35,309 nucleotides of DNA from Planctomycetota bacterium (GCA_021777845.1 JAJYDB010000014.1:1-35309), one strand, 5' to 3'; positions 19,254 through 28,090 are shown, counted from the first letter of the stretch. The notes: generated from the letters alone by a model not told the origin. A program made the numbers and translations.

Positions 19254-20576
19254 ATGCCTTACCTGCTTGACGCTGTTTATCTAGCCCTCCTGGTTATCTT
19301 TTCGCCTTTTTTGACGCGCCGATCGGTGCGTACGGGGCGTTATCGCGAGGGATGGGGCGAGAAGCTGCTGGGGAGCGCGCCCGCGCGCTTGGGGGACGGA
19401 CCGTGCGTCTGGTTTCACGCGGTGAGCGTGGGCGAGGTGTTGTTGTTGCGGCCGGTGATCGCGGCGATGCGGCGACGTCGGCCGGGCTGGGAGGTTGTGG
19501 TTTCGACGACGTCGAGGACGGGTCTGGAGGTGGCGCGGCGGACGTTCCCGGACATCGTGACGTTTTACGCGCCGATGGATTTGAGCTGGGCGGTGAAGCG
19601 AGCGGTGGCGCGAATCCGGCCGACGGTTTTGGCGCTCGTGGAGCTTGAGATCTGGCCGAATTTGATTCGTGCGGCGCGGGAGTCGGGCGCGCGTGTGGTG
19701 GTGGTGAACGGCCGCTTGAGCGCGCGGAGTCACCGCGGATACGGGTTATTGCGGATGCCGTTGCGGTCGACGTTCCACGGTCTCGACGCGGTACTGGCAC
19801 AAACGGGCGAGTACGCGCGTCGGTTTGTGGATTTAGGCGTACCCGAGCCGCGGGTGCGGGTGACGGGGTCGGTGAAGTACGACGGGCTCGAGGTGGACCG
19901 CGACAACGCGCGGACGCGGATGCTGCGTCGCGACTTGCGTTTGGACGCGTCGGAGATCGTGTTCGTGGCGGGGAGCACGATGGAAGGCGAAGAGACGGCG
20001 GCGTTTGCGGCCTACGAGGCGGCGCGGGCGACGCATCCGCGGTTGCGGTTGGTGGTGGTGCCGCGTCACGCCGAGCGCTTCGACCAGGTGGCGGAGGAGC
20101 TGACGTCGCGGGGCGCGCGGGTGTTGCGTCGGAGCGGCGTCGGGTCGACGCAGGGAGTGGAGTCGTCGGCGCAAGGACAAGCGCAGCCTGTGGTTTTGGT
20201 GGATACGATCGGCGAGTTGGCGGCGGTGTGGGGGCTGGCGGACATCGCGTTCGTGGGGGGGAGTTTGTATCCCGGCCGGGGTGGTCAAAACATGATGGAG
20301 CCGGCGGCGTTCGGGGCGTCGGTGCTGTTTGGCCCGCACACTCGAAATTTTAAGGACACCGTCGAGCAATTGCTGGCGCGCGACGCGGCGCGGGTGGTGA
20401 CGGACGCCGAGGACCTGAAGGCGGCGCTCTTGGAGTCGCTTGAGGACCCCGAGGGGGCGGCCTCGCGGGGGGCGTCGGCGCGGTCGTTCGTGCTGGCACA
20501 GGAGGGCGCCTCGGAGCGGACTTTGGCCGAACTCGACCGTCTCGTGGATTCAACAAGGCCGGCAAAGACCACTTGA
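19254..20576 (+). CDS. waaA: 3-deoxy-D-manno-octulosonic acid (Kdo) transferase, GT30
   Basis: A 440-residue GT-B enzyme that transfers Kdo from CMP-Kdo to lipid A precursor at the cytoplasmic face of the inner membrane. An N-terminal anchor helix (~1-20) is followed by the GT30 signature around FHAVSVGEVLLLRP (54-67, with catalytic Glu61). Then come STTSRTGLEVA, YAPMDLSWAVKRA, ELEIWPNLI, VNGRLSARSHRGY and GSVKYD, and in the CMP-binding half VVPRHAERFDQV, DTIGELA, FVGGSLYPGRGGQNMMEPAAFG. The ATG at 19254 is chosen over the upstream in-frame start at 19203 because GAAGGTG lies 9 nt before it and MPYLLDAVYL is a normal start. The gene implies that the organism makes Kdo-lipid A LPS, consistent with the Lpt permeases. 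Coding-strand codons are strongly G-ending. Confidence 0.93.
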   Translation: MPYLLDAVYLALLVIFSPFLTRRSVRTGRYREGWGEKLLGSAPARLGDGPCVWFHAVSVGEVLLLRPVIAAMRRRRPGWEVVVSTTSRTGLEVARRTFPDIVTFYAPMDLSWAVKRAVARIRPTVLALVELEIWPNLIRAARESGARVVVVNGRLSARSHRGYGLLRMPLRSTFHGLDAVLAQTGEYARRFVDLGVPEPRVRVTGSVKYDGLEVDRDNARTRMLRRDLRLDASEIVFVAGSTMEGEETAAFAAYEAARATHPRLRLVVVPRHAERFDQVAEELTSRGARVLRRSGVGSTQGVESSAQGQAQPVVLVDTIGELAAVWGLADIAFVGGSLYPGRGGQNMMEPAAFGASVLFGPHTRNFKDTVEQLLARDAARVVTDAEDLKAALLESLEDPEGAASRGASARSFVLAQEGASERTLAELDRLVDSTRPAKTT

Positions 20577-20626
20577 AACGAACGGCGGCATAGCGGAAAA
20601 CACAAGATTGAATGAGCCGTCGGCTT

Positions 20627-20643
20627 CGCGACCCGGAGTCGCG
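20627..20643. terminator. Hairpin after waaA, weak terminator candidate
   Basis: CGCGAC (20627-20632) and GTCGCG (20638-20643) form a 6-bp perfect stem with a 5-nt loop, 50 nt past the waaA stop. No T tract follows, so this is a weak call. Confidence 0.25.
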
Positions 20644-20755
20644 GGGCAATAGGCCGGGTTGCTTGCGGCGCTCGCCCGAGGTTGCGGCCCGCTTTCCGCC
20701 GTGGGGCGGGGTGCGTCGCGACGTCGACGGCCGACGACATTCGTGTCCCTTTCGT

Positions 20756-20768
20756 TCCCTGTCAGGGA
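20756..20768 (+). promoter_or_regulatory. Palindrome overlapping the ribosome-binding site of the DUF3467 gene
   Basis: TCCCTG-T-CAGGGA is a perfect inverted repeat. Its right arm supplies most of the Shine-Dalgarno-like AGGGAGAG (20764-20771), 10 nt before the ATG at 20781. In RNA the arm pairing would hide the ribosome-binding site, so translation could be controlled by a protein or by melting of the hairpin. This is inference from position only. Confidence 0.4.
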
Positions 20769-20780
20769 GAGCAGACCGAG

Positions 20781-21161
20781 ATGAGTACTCCGAAAGAAGA
20801 GACGCCCGCGGCGCCGATCGCGCAACAAACGACCGAAGTCGTTGTCGACGATACCGGTGCGCTGCCGTCCTACTCCAACTTCTGCCGCGTGACCGCGACC
20901 CCCGAGGAGGTGATCCTCGACTTCGGCCTCAATCCCCAGCCGTTCGCGACCGGGCGTCAAGAAGTGAAGGCGAACCAGCGGATCGTCATGAACTTCTACA
21001 CGTCGAAGCGTCTGCTTTCGGCGCTGGGGATGACGATCCAGCGTCATGAGCAGACGTTCGGGTCGATCGAGCTCGACGTCCGACGTCGCGCGGGTTCGGC
21101 GCAGCAGTTCCAAACTCCGACGCCGGCGCCGGCGACCGGTCCGCGCGGCATCGTCGAGTAA
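20781..21161 (+). CDS. DUF3467 family protein
   Basis: A 126-residue protein with a variable acidic N terminus (1-30), then the conserved core: YSNFCRVTATPEEVILDFGL (~34-53), a short loop, and RIVMNFYTSKRLLSALGMTI (~69-88), ending in a low-complexity Pro/Thr/Gly tail. This two-part pattern (strand pair, then MNFYTSKRLL) matches DUF3467 as I know it; the function of the family is not established. The ATG has AGGGAG upstream, set inside a palindrome. A strong intrinsic terminator follows the stop, so the gene forms its own transcription unit or ends the waaA one. The short conserved protein with such defined boundaries suggests steady expression. Confidence 0.78.
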   Translation: MSTPKEETPAAPIAQQTTEVVVDDTGALPSYSNFCRVTATPEEVILDFGLNPQPFATGRQEVKANQRIVMNFYTSKRLLSALGMTIQRHEQTFGSIELDVRRRAGSAQQFQTPTPAPATGPRGIVE

Positions 21162-21189
21162 TCGCGACGCCGGCGGCAGTGGGAATCCC

Positions 21190-21243
21190 AGAGACTTCGC
21201 GGTCGCGACCACGCGTCTCGGCCGGAAGTCTCTTCGTTTTTTT
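21190..21243 (+). terminator. Intrinsic terminator after the DUF3467 gene
   Basis: AGAGACTTC (21190-21198) and GAAGTCTCT (21225-21233) form a perfect 9-bp stem. The 26-nt apical part can itself fold (GGTCGCGACC palindrome, 21201-21210). Seven T residues follow at 21237-21243. It begins 28 nt past the DUF3467 stop and separates it from the GH32 gene. Confidence 0.75.
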
Positions 21244-21311
21244 CAGGCCCGCCGCGCGGATCGTCTCGCGACGTCGGACCCGCGCCTCGCAGCACCCCTT
21301 CGGAGACCGCC

Positions 21312-22829
21312 GTGCGCACTTTGATTTTGGCCCTTGTGCTGGTGATGTCGGAGGTTGCGGCGGCGACGCCCGCGCGCGGCGGCGAACCTGACGGCGGTCG
21401 GCCGCTGTTCCACTTTACGCCGACCAAGAATTTCATCAACGACCCGAACGGGCTGCTGTTTCTCGCAGGCGAGTACCACCTGTTCTATCAGCACAACCCC
21501 GAGGGCGATCGCTGGGGCCACATGAGCTGGGGCCACGCCGTCAGCCGCGACCTCGTCCGCTGGGAGCATCTGCCGGTCGCGCTGCGCGAGGCCGACGGGA
21601 TCATGATTTTCTCCGGCAGCGCCGTCTTCGACGCGCGGAACACGTCGGGACTGGGTCGCGACGGCCAGGCGCCGATGGTCGCGATCTACACCGGCGACGG
21701 CCGTCAAAGGCAGACGCAGAACATCGCCGCGAGCGTCGATCGCGGTCGGACCTGGACGAAGTTCGCGGGCAACCCCGTGGTTGATCTGCACTCGAACTCG
21801 TTCCGCGACCCGAAGGTTTTTTGGCACGAGCCGTCGCGACGCTGGGTGATGGCGACCGTTCTGGCCGACGAGCGCAAGGTCCGGCTGTGGAACTCGCGGG
21901 ATCTCAAAAACTGGGAGCGGCTCAGCGACTTCGGCCCGGCGGGGTCGAGGAAGGGCGTTTGGGAGTGTCCCGAGCTGTTCGAGACGCCGGTCGAGGGCGG
22001 GTCGCCGGGCGAGTCGCGCTGGATCCTGAAGGTGGACGTGAACGACGGCGCGCCGTTTGGAGGCTCGGGCGGGCAGTATTTCGTCGGTCGGTTCGACGGC
22101 AAGACGTTTCAAAACGAGCCGACGCCGCGCGACGAGCCGCTGTGGATCGACTTCGGCAAGGACTTCTATGCCTCGCAGACGTGGAACGACGCCCCGAAGT
22201 CCGGCGGGCCGGTTTGGGTGGCCTGGATGAACAACTGGCAATACGCGAACGACATCCCGACCTCGCCCTGGCGCGGCGCGATGACATTGCCGCGCGTCGT
22301 CGCCCTGCGCAGGACTCCCGACGGTCTCCGCATCGCACAAACGCCCGTCGCGGGAGTGGAGTCGCTGCGCGGCGCGCACCGGAAGGTCGAGAACCGCGTG
22401 ATCAAGGCGGGCGAGACGAGGCTGGACGTCGACAAAATCGAGGGCGCGGCGCTCGATCTGGTCGCGACGTTTGAGCCGGGCGACGCCGAGACGTTTGGGC
22501 TCAAGGTGCGTTGCGGCGCGGGCGAGGAGACGCTCGTCGGCGTCGACCGTCGCGCGGGGACGGTGTTCGTTGATCGGACGCGTTCGGGGACGGTCGGCTT
22601 CAGTCCGCACTTCGCCGGTCGACACTCGGCCCGCGCGAGCCTGGGGGACGGCTTGATTCGTCTGCGGGTGCTCGTCGACGCGACGTCGGTCGAGGTGTTC
22701 GCGAACGACGGGCTCGTCGTGCTGACCGACCAGGTTTTTCCGCGGCCCGCGAGCGTCGGCGCGAGCCTGTTCGCGACCGGCGGCGGCGCGCGTCTGCGAA
22801 CGCTCGACGTCTGGGAATTGCGGAAATGA
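21312..22829 (+). CDS. Secreted GH32 beta-fructosidase (levanase/invertase/inulinase type)
   Basis: A 505-residue glycoside hydrolase with a signal peptide (~1-23, hydrophobic LILALVLVMSEVAAA). All three GH32 catalytic motifs are present: FINDPNG with nucleophile Asp44, FRDPKVFW with stabiliser Asp166, and WECPELF with acid/base Glu218. The five-bladed propeller domain runs to ~335, and the C-terminal beta-sandwich (~350-505) ends with VEVFANDG and a final Trp-containing strand, as in family members. It should release fructose from levan, inulin or sucrose outside the cytoplasm; which of these is not readable. The GTG start has GGAG 6-7 nt upstream. The gene stands alone: no fructose transporter or SusCD pair is nearby, and it converges on glmU. 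Confidence 0.92.
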   Translation: MRTLILALVLVMSEVAAATPARGGEPDGGRPLFHFTPTKNFINDPNGLLFLAGEYHLFYQHNPEGDRWGHMSWGHAVSRDLVRWEHLPVALREADGIMIFSGSAVFDARNTSGLGRDGQAPMVAIYTGDGRQRQTQNIAASVDRGRTWTKFAGNPVVDLHSNSFRDPKVFWHEPSRRWVMATVLADERKVRLWNSRDLKNWERLSDFGPAGSRKGVWECPELFETPVEGGSPGESRWILKVDVNDGAPFGGSGGQYFVGRFDGKTFQNEPTPRDEPLWIDFGKDFYASQTWNDAPKSGGPVWVAWMNNWQYANDIPTSPWRGAMTLPRVVALRRTPDGLRIAQTPVAGVESLRGAHRKVENRVIKAGETRLDVDKIEGAALDLVATFEPGDAETFGLKVRCGAGEETLVGVDRRAGTVFVDRTRSGTVGFSPHFAGRHSARASLGDGLIRLRVLVDATSVEVFANDGLVVLTDQVFPRPASVGASLFATGGGARLRTLDVWELRK

Positions 22830-22980
22830 CGCGTCGGCCTCGAGGCGCTTTCGGATCGACGCCGGCAACTCCTGCGCGCAGCGAACGAATCTCCGGCGAA
22901 TCCGCTTCTCGACGATCACGTTGACGCGGCACTCGGCGTCGCGACTCGTTGCGCTTGGAAGTCACGGCGGGACGCGTGGA

Positions 22981-24240
22981 TCAGTCCTTGAGCTTTCGCG
23001 CGGGTATGCCGGCGATCGTCGCTCCCGAGGGGACGACGGTCCCTTTCGTGACGACGGCGTTCGCGCCGACGGTCGCGCCGTCGCCGATTTCCACAGGCGC
23101 GACGAGCACCGCGCCCGAGCCGATCAGCGCGCCGGCGCCGATGATCGTGCGCGACTTCACGCGGCCGTCGAAGTTCGCCGTGACGGCGGTCGCGCCGATG
23201 TTCGCGCCGGCTCCGACCTGCGCATCGCCGAGATACGCGAGGTGCCGCGCCGTCGCGCCGGCCTCGAAATGCGAGCGGTTCACCTCGACGAACGCGCCGA
23301 CCTGGGCGTCGTCGTCGAGAATCGTGCCGTCGCGTAGATGCGCAAACGGCCCGACGCGACAGCGCGCGCCGATCCGCACCGTCCCCGTGATCACGCTGAA
23401 GGGAAAAACGACCGTGTCCGGGCCGATGGTCGCGCGGCCGTCGATGTAAGTGTTGCGCGGGTCGACGATGCTGACGCCGTCGGACATGAGCTGGTCTTGG
23501 ATCCGCGCTTGCATCAGCGCGTTGGCTTGGGCGAGGTGCCGGCGGGTGTTCACGCCCAGGACGTCGTCGGGAGCGAGCGCGGGCGTCGCGACGACTTTAT
23601 AACCCATCGCATGCAGACGTTCCGGCGCGTCGGTGAGGTAGTACTCGCCTTGGACGTTCGTGGTCGTGATTTGGTCGAGCGCGGTCCAGAGAATCGGCGT
23701 CACGAAGACGTAGCAGCTCGGGTTGATTTCACGGATGGCGCGTTCCTCGGGGGAGCAGTCGCGTTCCTCGACGATCCGAAGGAAGCGTCCGGCGGAGTCG
23801 CGGAGAATCCGGCCGAAGCCGGAGGGGTCGGGGACGACGGCGGTGCCGAGCAGACAGGCGGCGTCTTCGGCGTCGCGGCGCGCGAGGAGGTCGGCGAGCG
23901 GTTCGGGTCGCAGGAGCGGCTCGTCCCCCACCAGCACCAGCACCGGCCCCGCGTACGAGCCGAGGATCGCGCGGCAGGAGCGCACGGCGTCGCCGGTGCC
24001 GAGCTGTTGCTCTTGCACGGCGAAGCGGACGTCGGGCTCGCCCTCGAAGGCCGCGCGGACTTGATCGGCGCCGCAGCCGACGACGACGACGATCGTGCGC
24101 GCACCCGCGGCGCGGGCCGCCTCGACGACGTAATGGATCATCGGTCGGCCGCAGACTTCGTGGAGCACCTTCGCGCGCTCGGAGCGCATCCGTTTGCCGT
24201 GCCCCGCCGCCAGAATGATCGCAACCGGACCGACAATCAT
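22981..24240 (-). CDS. glmU: Bifunctional GlmU: N-acetylglucosamine-1-phosphate uridylyltransferase / glucosamine-1-phosphate acetyltransferase
   Basis: A 419-residue two-domain enzyme of UDP-GlcNAc synthesis. The N-terminal pyrophosphorylase domain shows LAAGHGKRMRSERAKVLH, QEQQLGTGDAV, LVGDEPLL (metal Asp) and NVQGEYYLTD. The C-terminal left-handed beta-helix has hexapeptide repeats and the acetyltransferase elements: ARHLAYLGDA (catalytic His, equivalent to E. coli His363, and Tyr366), ANIGA (Asn377) and ANFDG (Asn386). The pair corresponding to E. coli Lys351-Lys352 reads Asn-Arg. It is shorter than E. coli GlmU (456), mainly at the C terminus. The frame is open upstream to 24561, but that part runs over the promoter and is not conserved-looking; ATG 24240 gives the normal start MIVGPVAIILAAG. 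A good promoter lies ~75 nt upstream. Confidence 0.9.
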   Translation of the reverse strand: MIVGPVAIILAAGHGKRMRSERAKVLHEVCGRPMIHYVVEAARAAGARTIVVVVGCGADQVRAAFEGEPDVRFAVQEQQLGTGDAVRSCRAILGSYAGPVLVLVGDEPLLRPEPLADLLARRDAEDAACLLGTAVVPDPSGFGRILRDSAGRFLRIVEERDCSPEERAIREINPSCYVFVTPILWTALDQITTTNVQGEYYLTDAPERLHAMGYKVVATPALAPDDVLGVNTRRHLAQANALMQARIQDQLMSDGVSIVDPRNTYIDGRATIGPDTVVFPFSVITGTVRIGARCRVGPFAHLRDGTILDDDAQVGAFVEVNRSHFEAGATARHLAYLGDAQVGAGANIGATAVTANFDGRVKSRTIIGAGALIGSGAVLVAPVEIGDGATVGANAVVTKGTVVPSGATIAGIPARKLKD

Positions 24241-24317
24241 GAGCGCAACGCCTTTCGGTGGACGAGTCGCAAGTCCGACGTCGCGCGGGGTTTCGCCGCG
24301 GTCGGGCTCCCGGAGCG

Positions 24318-24347
24318 ATCTTAAGGAGCGACCGAGGCGATCGTCAA
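24318..24347 (-). promoter_or_regulatory. glmU promoter
   Basis: On the minus strand TTGACG (24342-24347) and TAAGAT (24318-24323) are 18 nt apart, identical in both hexamers and spacing to the secA promoter. Start near 24311, leader ~70 nt. Confidence 0.6.
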
Positions 24348-24469
24348 AGGAGACTTGCGCGGAATCGAGCGGCGTCGGGGGCGTCCGGACGCGTCGAACC
24401 GCGCGGCCGACGCGGGTGTCGGGTCGATGCGCGACCCGCCCCGGTCTCCGCGACCCGAGCCGGCGCGGC

Positions 24470-24498
24470 TTGAAGCGATCGGCGGGTTCTGTCAAACT
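24470..24498 (+). promoter_or_regulatory. Weak candidate promoter for gatCAB
   Basis: TTGAAG (24470-24475) and CAAACT (24493-24498) are 17 nt apart, with a four- and three-base match to consensus. It is the best plus-strand pair found upstream of gatC, but weak. Confidence 0.27.
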
Positions 24499-24584
24499 GT
24501 CGACCTTGGTCGCGCGACGGCTCGACGCGACCCGGTCCGGACCGAGGTTTTCGGCCGGCACAAACCTCGCAGCAAGGTTCTCCG

Positions 24585-24872
24585 ATGACTCTCACGCCTG
24601 AAGACGTCGCTCAAGTCGCGCTCTTGGCGCGGCTGCGGGTTTCGCCCGCGGAGGTTGAGATGTTCACCGAGCAGTTGACGAAGATCGTCGGCTTTGTCGA
24701 GCAGCTCAACGAACTCGACACGTCGAACGTCGAGCCGCTGGCGCACGGCGTCGAGGTGTTCAACGTGTTTCGCGAGGACAAAGTCGAGCCGGCGCTGCCG
24801 CGCGCGGCGGCGCTCGCGAACGCTCCCGAACACAACGACGAGTGCTTTATCGTGCCGGTCGTGATCGAATAA
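24585..24872 (+). CDS. gatC: Asp-tRNA(Asn)/Glu-tRNA(Gln) amidotransferase subunit C
   Basis: A 95-residue GatC, the small belt-like subunit that clamps GatA to GatB in the amidotransferase that converts Glu-tRNA(Gln) and/or Asp-tRNA(Asn) to the amide forms. The N-terminal helical part (EDVAQVALLARLRVSPAEVE) and the loop with LDTSNVEPLAH are the standard family landmarks, and the length is normal. The ATG has AAGG 7-8 nt upstream. It is the first of three gat genes in order C-A-B. The presence of GatCAB implies that at least one of GlnRS or AsnRS is missing or supplemented, which cannot be checked here. Confidence 0.92.
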   Translation: MTLTPEDVAQVALLARLRVSPAEVEMFTEQLTKIVGFVEQLNELDTSNVEPLAHGVEVFNVFREDKVEPALPRAAALANAPEHNDECFIVPVVIE

Positions 24873-24955
24873 AACCGACGGTCGGGGCGCGCGGCGACGT
24901 CCCGCGCGGACTGGGCCGTTCTCCTCTCCAGACATTCTCGACGGAACGCTAATCG

Positions 24956-26446
24956 ATGGACATGACGCGACTGACCGCCGTCGGTCTGATTCAAGAATAC
25001 GAGCGCAAGACGCTCTCGTGCCTCGATGTGGCGCGGGGGTATCTCGACCGCGCGGAGAAGTACGGGCGTCTCAACGTGTTCGTGCATTTGGACGGCGAGG
25101 CGATTCTGTCGCGGGCGCGGGCGCTCGACGCGAAACGGGCCTCGGGCGCGGCGATGGGCCGGCTGGCGGGGGTTCCGGTCGCGATTAAGGACGTGCTCTG
25201 CGTCGAGGGCGAGCCGACGACCTGCGGCAGTAAGATGCTCTCGAATTTTCGGCCGCCGTACAGCGCGACGGTGATCGAGCGACTGCTCGCCGAGGACGCG
25301 ATCCTCGTCGGCAAGACGAACATGGACGAGTTCGCGATGGGCTCGTCGACCGAGAACAGCGCCTACGGGCCGACGCGAAACCCGTGGGACGAGGAGCGGA
25401 TTCCAGGCGGTTCGTCGGGGGGCTCGGCGGCGGCGGTGGCGGCCGACCTCGCGCCGCTCTCGCTCGGCTCGGACACCGGCGGCTCGATTCGACAGCCCGC
25501 CGCGGTCTGCGGCATCGTGGGGTTGAAGCCGACCTACGGCCGCGTGAGCCGTTACGGTCTGATCGCGTTCGCCAGCTCGCTCGATCAGATCGGGCCGTTC
25601 GCGCACGACGTCGCCGACGCGGCGCTCTTGCTCGGCGTGATCTCAGGGCCCGATCCGCGCGACGCGACTTGCGTCGACGCCCCCGTGCCGGACTACCTCG
25701 CGACGCTCGACGAGGCTCCGCGCGCGCTGCGCATCGGCATCGTCCGCGAGTTCTTCGGCGCGGGGCTCGACCCCGAAGTCGAGGCCGCCGTTCGCGCCGC
25801 GATCCAAGTGTACGAAGACGCGGGGGCGACCGTTCGCGAGGTCTCGCTGCCGCACTCCAAATACGGCGTGCCGGCATATTATATCGTCGCGCCGGCGGAG
25901 TGCTCGAGCAACCTCGCGCGCTACGACGGCACGATCTTCGGCCGGCGCTCCGCCGACTTCTCGCCGCGATATCCAGGCGAGGACAAGCTGCCGCCGATCG
26001 TCCGGATGATGATGGCGAGCCGCGCCGAAGGCTTCGGCGCCGAGGTCAAGCGCCGCATCATGCTCGGCACGTTCGCGCTCTCGGCGGGATACGCGGACCA
26101 GTATTACAACCAAGCGTTGAAGGCGCGTCGGCTCATCCGCAACGACTTCGACGCGGCGTTTCACGAGGTCGACGTGCTCGTCGGCCCGACATCGCCCACG
26201 CCCGCGTTCAAGCTCGGCGAGCGTGCCGCGGACCCGCTCGCGATGTACCTCTCCGACGTCTACACGATCACCGCGAATCTCGCGGGCATCCCCGGCATCA
26301 GCATCCCCTGCGGCCTCACGAAAGCGGGCCTGCCGATCGGCCTGCAACTGCTCGCGCCCGCCTTCGCCGAGGAGTCGCTGCTCCGCGCGGCCCGCGTCTT
26401 CGAACGCGCCGGCGACTGGCACCTGAAGCGGCCGCCGTTGGCTTGA
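24956..26446 (+). CDS. gatA: Asp-tRNA(Asn)/Glu-tRNA(Gln) amidotransferase subunit A (amidase)
   Basis: A 496-residue amidase-signature subunit that releases ammonia from glutamine for transfer to the misacylated tRNA. The catalytic triad is intact: Lys78 (VAIKDVL), Ser153 (cis-Ser in GGSSGGS) and Ser177 (nucleophile in GSDTGGSIRQPA), all within one position of the S. aureus numbering. GLKPTYGRVSRYG and AFASSLDQIGP are further GatA-type blocks, and IPGISIPCG is the substrate-side C-terminal motif. Length is normal (~485-500). The start is the first ATG of ATGGACATG, with only a weak site upstream. It lies 83 nt after gatC and 101 nt before gatB. Confidence 0.96.
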   Translation: MDMTRLTAVGLIQEYERKTLSCLDVARGYLDRAEKYGRLNVFVHLDGEAILSRARALDAKRASGAAMGRLAGVPVAIKDVLCVEGEPTTCGSKMLSNFRPPYSATVIERLLAEDAILVGKTNMDEFAMGSSTENSAYGPTRNPWDEERIPGGSSGGSAAAVAADLAPLSLGSDTGGSIRQPAAVCGIVGLKPTYGRVSRYGLIAFASSLDQIGPFAHDVADAALLLGVISGPDPRDATCVDAPVPDYLATLDEAPRALRIGIVREFFGAGLDPEVEAAVRAAIQVYEDAGATVREVSLPHSKYGVPAYYIVAPAECSSNLARYDGTIFGRRSADFSPRYPGEDKLPPIVRMMMASRAEGFGAEVKRRIMLGTFALSAGYADQYYNQALKARRLIRNDFDAAFHEVDVLVGPTSPTPAFKLGERAADPLAMYLSDVYTITANLAGIPGISIPCGLTKAGLPIGLQLLAPAFAEESLLRAARVFERAGDWHLKRPPLA

Positions 26447-26547
26447 TCGGAGGCGCCTCGCGTGCGTCGCAAACGGCGACGAACGCGGGCGGAATCAGGC
26501 GGGCCGGTCACGGTCGTTCCCCACGATTCTTGGATGTGGTCATTCCC

Positions 26548-28026
26548 ATGAATTACACGCTCATCATCGGCCTTGAAGTGCACGTTCAGCTCACGACCCA
26601 GAGCAAGATGTTCGCGCGGTGCGGAACCGAGTTCGGGCTGCCCCCGAACACGCAGACCGACCCCGTCTCGCTCGGCTTGCCCGGCACGCTTCCGGTCATG
26701 AACCGCCGCGCCTTTGAACTGGCGCTCAAAACCGCGACCGCGCTCCATGCCGAGATCGCGCCGTTCACGAAGTGGGATCGCAAGAACTACTACTATCCCG
26801 ACCTGCCGAAGAACTATCAGATCAGCCAGTACGACCTGCCGTTCAGCCGCGGCGGGCACCTCGACATCCCGGTCCGAAAGGACGGCACGGGCGGCGGAAT
26901 CTGCCGTCTCACGCGCGTCCATCTCGAGGAAGACACCGGCAAGCTCACGCACGGCGCGGGGGGATACTCCGAAATCGACCTCAACCGCGCGGGCATCCCG
27001 CTCATGGAGATCGTCACCGAGCCCGATATCCGCTCCGCCGCCGACGCCCGCGGTTGCCTCGAAGAGCTTCGCCTCGTGCTGCGCTACCTCGAAGTCTCGG
27101 ACTGCGAGATGCAAGAGGGCAGCCTGCGTTGCGACGCGAACGTGAACCTGCACATCGAAACGCCGCACGGCGCCATCGCGACGCCGATCGTCGAAGTGAA
27201 GAACCTGAACAGCTTCAGGTCGGTCGAGCGGGCGCTCGAATACGAGGCCGAGCGGCAGTTTCGTCAGTGGCAAGAGGACGGCCTGACGATCAAGGACGCG
27301 CATAAGGAAACACGGGGCTGGAGCGACCCCGAGGGCGTTACGAAGCCGCAGCGTCGCAAAGAGACCGCCGCCGATTATCGCTATTTTCCCGAGCCGGACC
27401 TCGTGCCGGTCGTCGTCGACGACGCCTGGCGCGCCCGCGTCAAAGCTTCGATCGGCGAGCTGCCCGCGGCGCGTCGCGCGCGCTTCGAGGCCGACTTCGG
27501 CCTCACCCCGTACGACGCCAACGTCCTCGTCGAGCAAGGCCGCGACGTCGCCGACTATTTCGACGCCGTCGTGACCAAAACCTCGGAGTACAAGCTCGCG
27601 AGCAACTGGATCCAGCAAGATATCCTGCGGATCGCGAAGGAATTGAAGCTGACGCTGACCGGATTCCCGGTCGGGCCCGACGAACTCGCCGAACTGATCG
27701 GACGCGTGCAGCGCGGCGAACTGAACACGAACCAAGGCCGCGAGGTGCTCGCGAAGATGGTCGAGCGCGGTCAGAGCGCCGAGGCGATCATCGAGGCCGA
27801 CGGCTACAAAATGGTCTCGGACCGCGGCGCGATCGCGGCGGCGGTCGACGCGGCCTTGGCGGCGAATCCGAAGGCGATCGAGGACCTCAAGAAGGGCAAA
27901 AAGCCCGACGCCGTGAAAGGATTCCTGCGCGGTCAAGTGATGAAGCAGACCGGAGGCAAGGCCGACCCGAAGGTCGTGCTCGACCTGCTCGACGCGAAAC
28001 TGGCCGAGTTGGCGTCGGATGGTTGA
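26548..28026 (+). CDS. gatB: Asp-tRNA(Asn)/Glu-tRNA(Gln) amidotransferase subunit B
   Basis: A 492-residue GatB, which binds and activates the tRNA-bound acid with ATP and accepts ammonia from GatA. Seen: IIGLEVHVQL near the N terminus, SLGLPGTLPVMN, YYYPDLPKNYQISQYD, HLEEDTGK, DLNRAGIPLMEIVTEPD, EGSLRCDANV, EVKNLNSFRSVERALEYE and ADYRYFPEPDL, all core cradle motifs. The C-terminal ~150 residues form the helical and YqeY-like tRNA-binding tail (LNTNQGREVLAKM, VKGFLRGQVMKQTGGKADP). The frame is open far upstream across gatA in another frame, but the family start MNYTLIIGLEVH begins at ATG 26548. No clear ribosome-binding site precedes it, so translation may rely on an unstructured leader. Confidence 0.96.
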   Translation: MNYTLIIGLEVHVQLTTQSKMFARCGTEFGLPPNTQTDPVSLGLPGTLPVMNRRAFELALKTATALHAEIAPFTKWDRKNYYYPDLPKNYQISQYDLPFSRGGHLDIPVRKDGTGGGICRLTRVHLEEDTGKLTHGAGGYSEIDLNRAGIPLMEIVTEPDIRSAADARGCLEELRLVLRYLEVSDCEMQEGSLRCDANVNLHIETPHGAIATPIVEVKNLNSFRSVERALEYEAERQFRQWQEDGLTIKDAHKETRGWSDPEGVTKPQRRKETAADYRYFPEPDLVPVVVDDAWRARVKASIGELPAARRARFEADFGLTPYDANVLVEQGRDVADYFDAVVTKTSEYKLASNWIQQDILRIAKELKLTLTGFPVGPDELAELIGRVQRGELNTNQGREVLAKMVERGQSAEAIIEADGYKMVSDRGAIAAAVDAALAANPKAIEDLKKGKKPDAVKGFLRGQVMKQTGGKADPKVVLDLLDAKLAELASDG

Positions 28027-28090
28027 GCGCGGCGGGCCGTCTTGCGATCATGGGGAATGTTGCAGACGGACACGTGGAAGGAGCGGACCG

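Larger units (their letters stand above)
24241..24584. other. 344-nt divergent intergenic region between glmU and gatC
   Basis: This region holds the glmU promoter on the minus strand and a weak candidate gatC promoter on the plus strand (both listed separately). A perfect minus-strand TTGACA (24490-24495) is also present without a matching -10. No gene is supported; the in-frame upstream extension of glmU here is rejected. Confidence 0.5.

Noticed and set aside
24241-24561. N-terminal extension of glmU
   Set aside because: It runs across the predicted promoter, is Arg-rich and precedes the natural family start MIVGPVAIILAAG.
25384-26547. N-terminal extension of gatB across gatA
   Set aside because: It is an out-of-frame shadow of gatA; the GatB fold starts at 26548.
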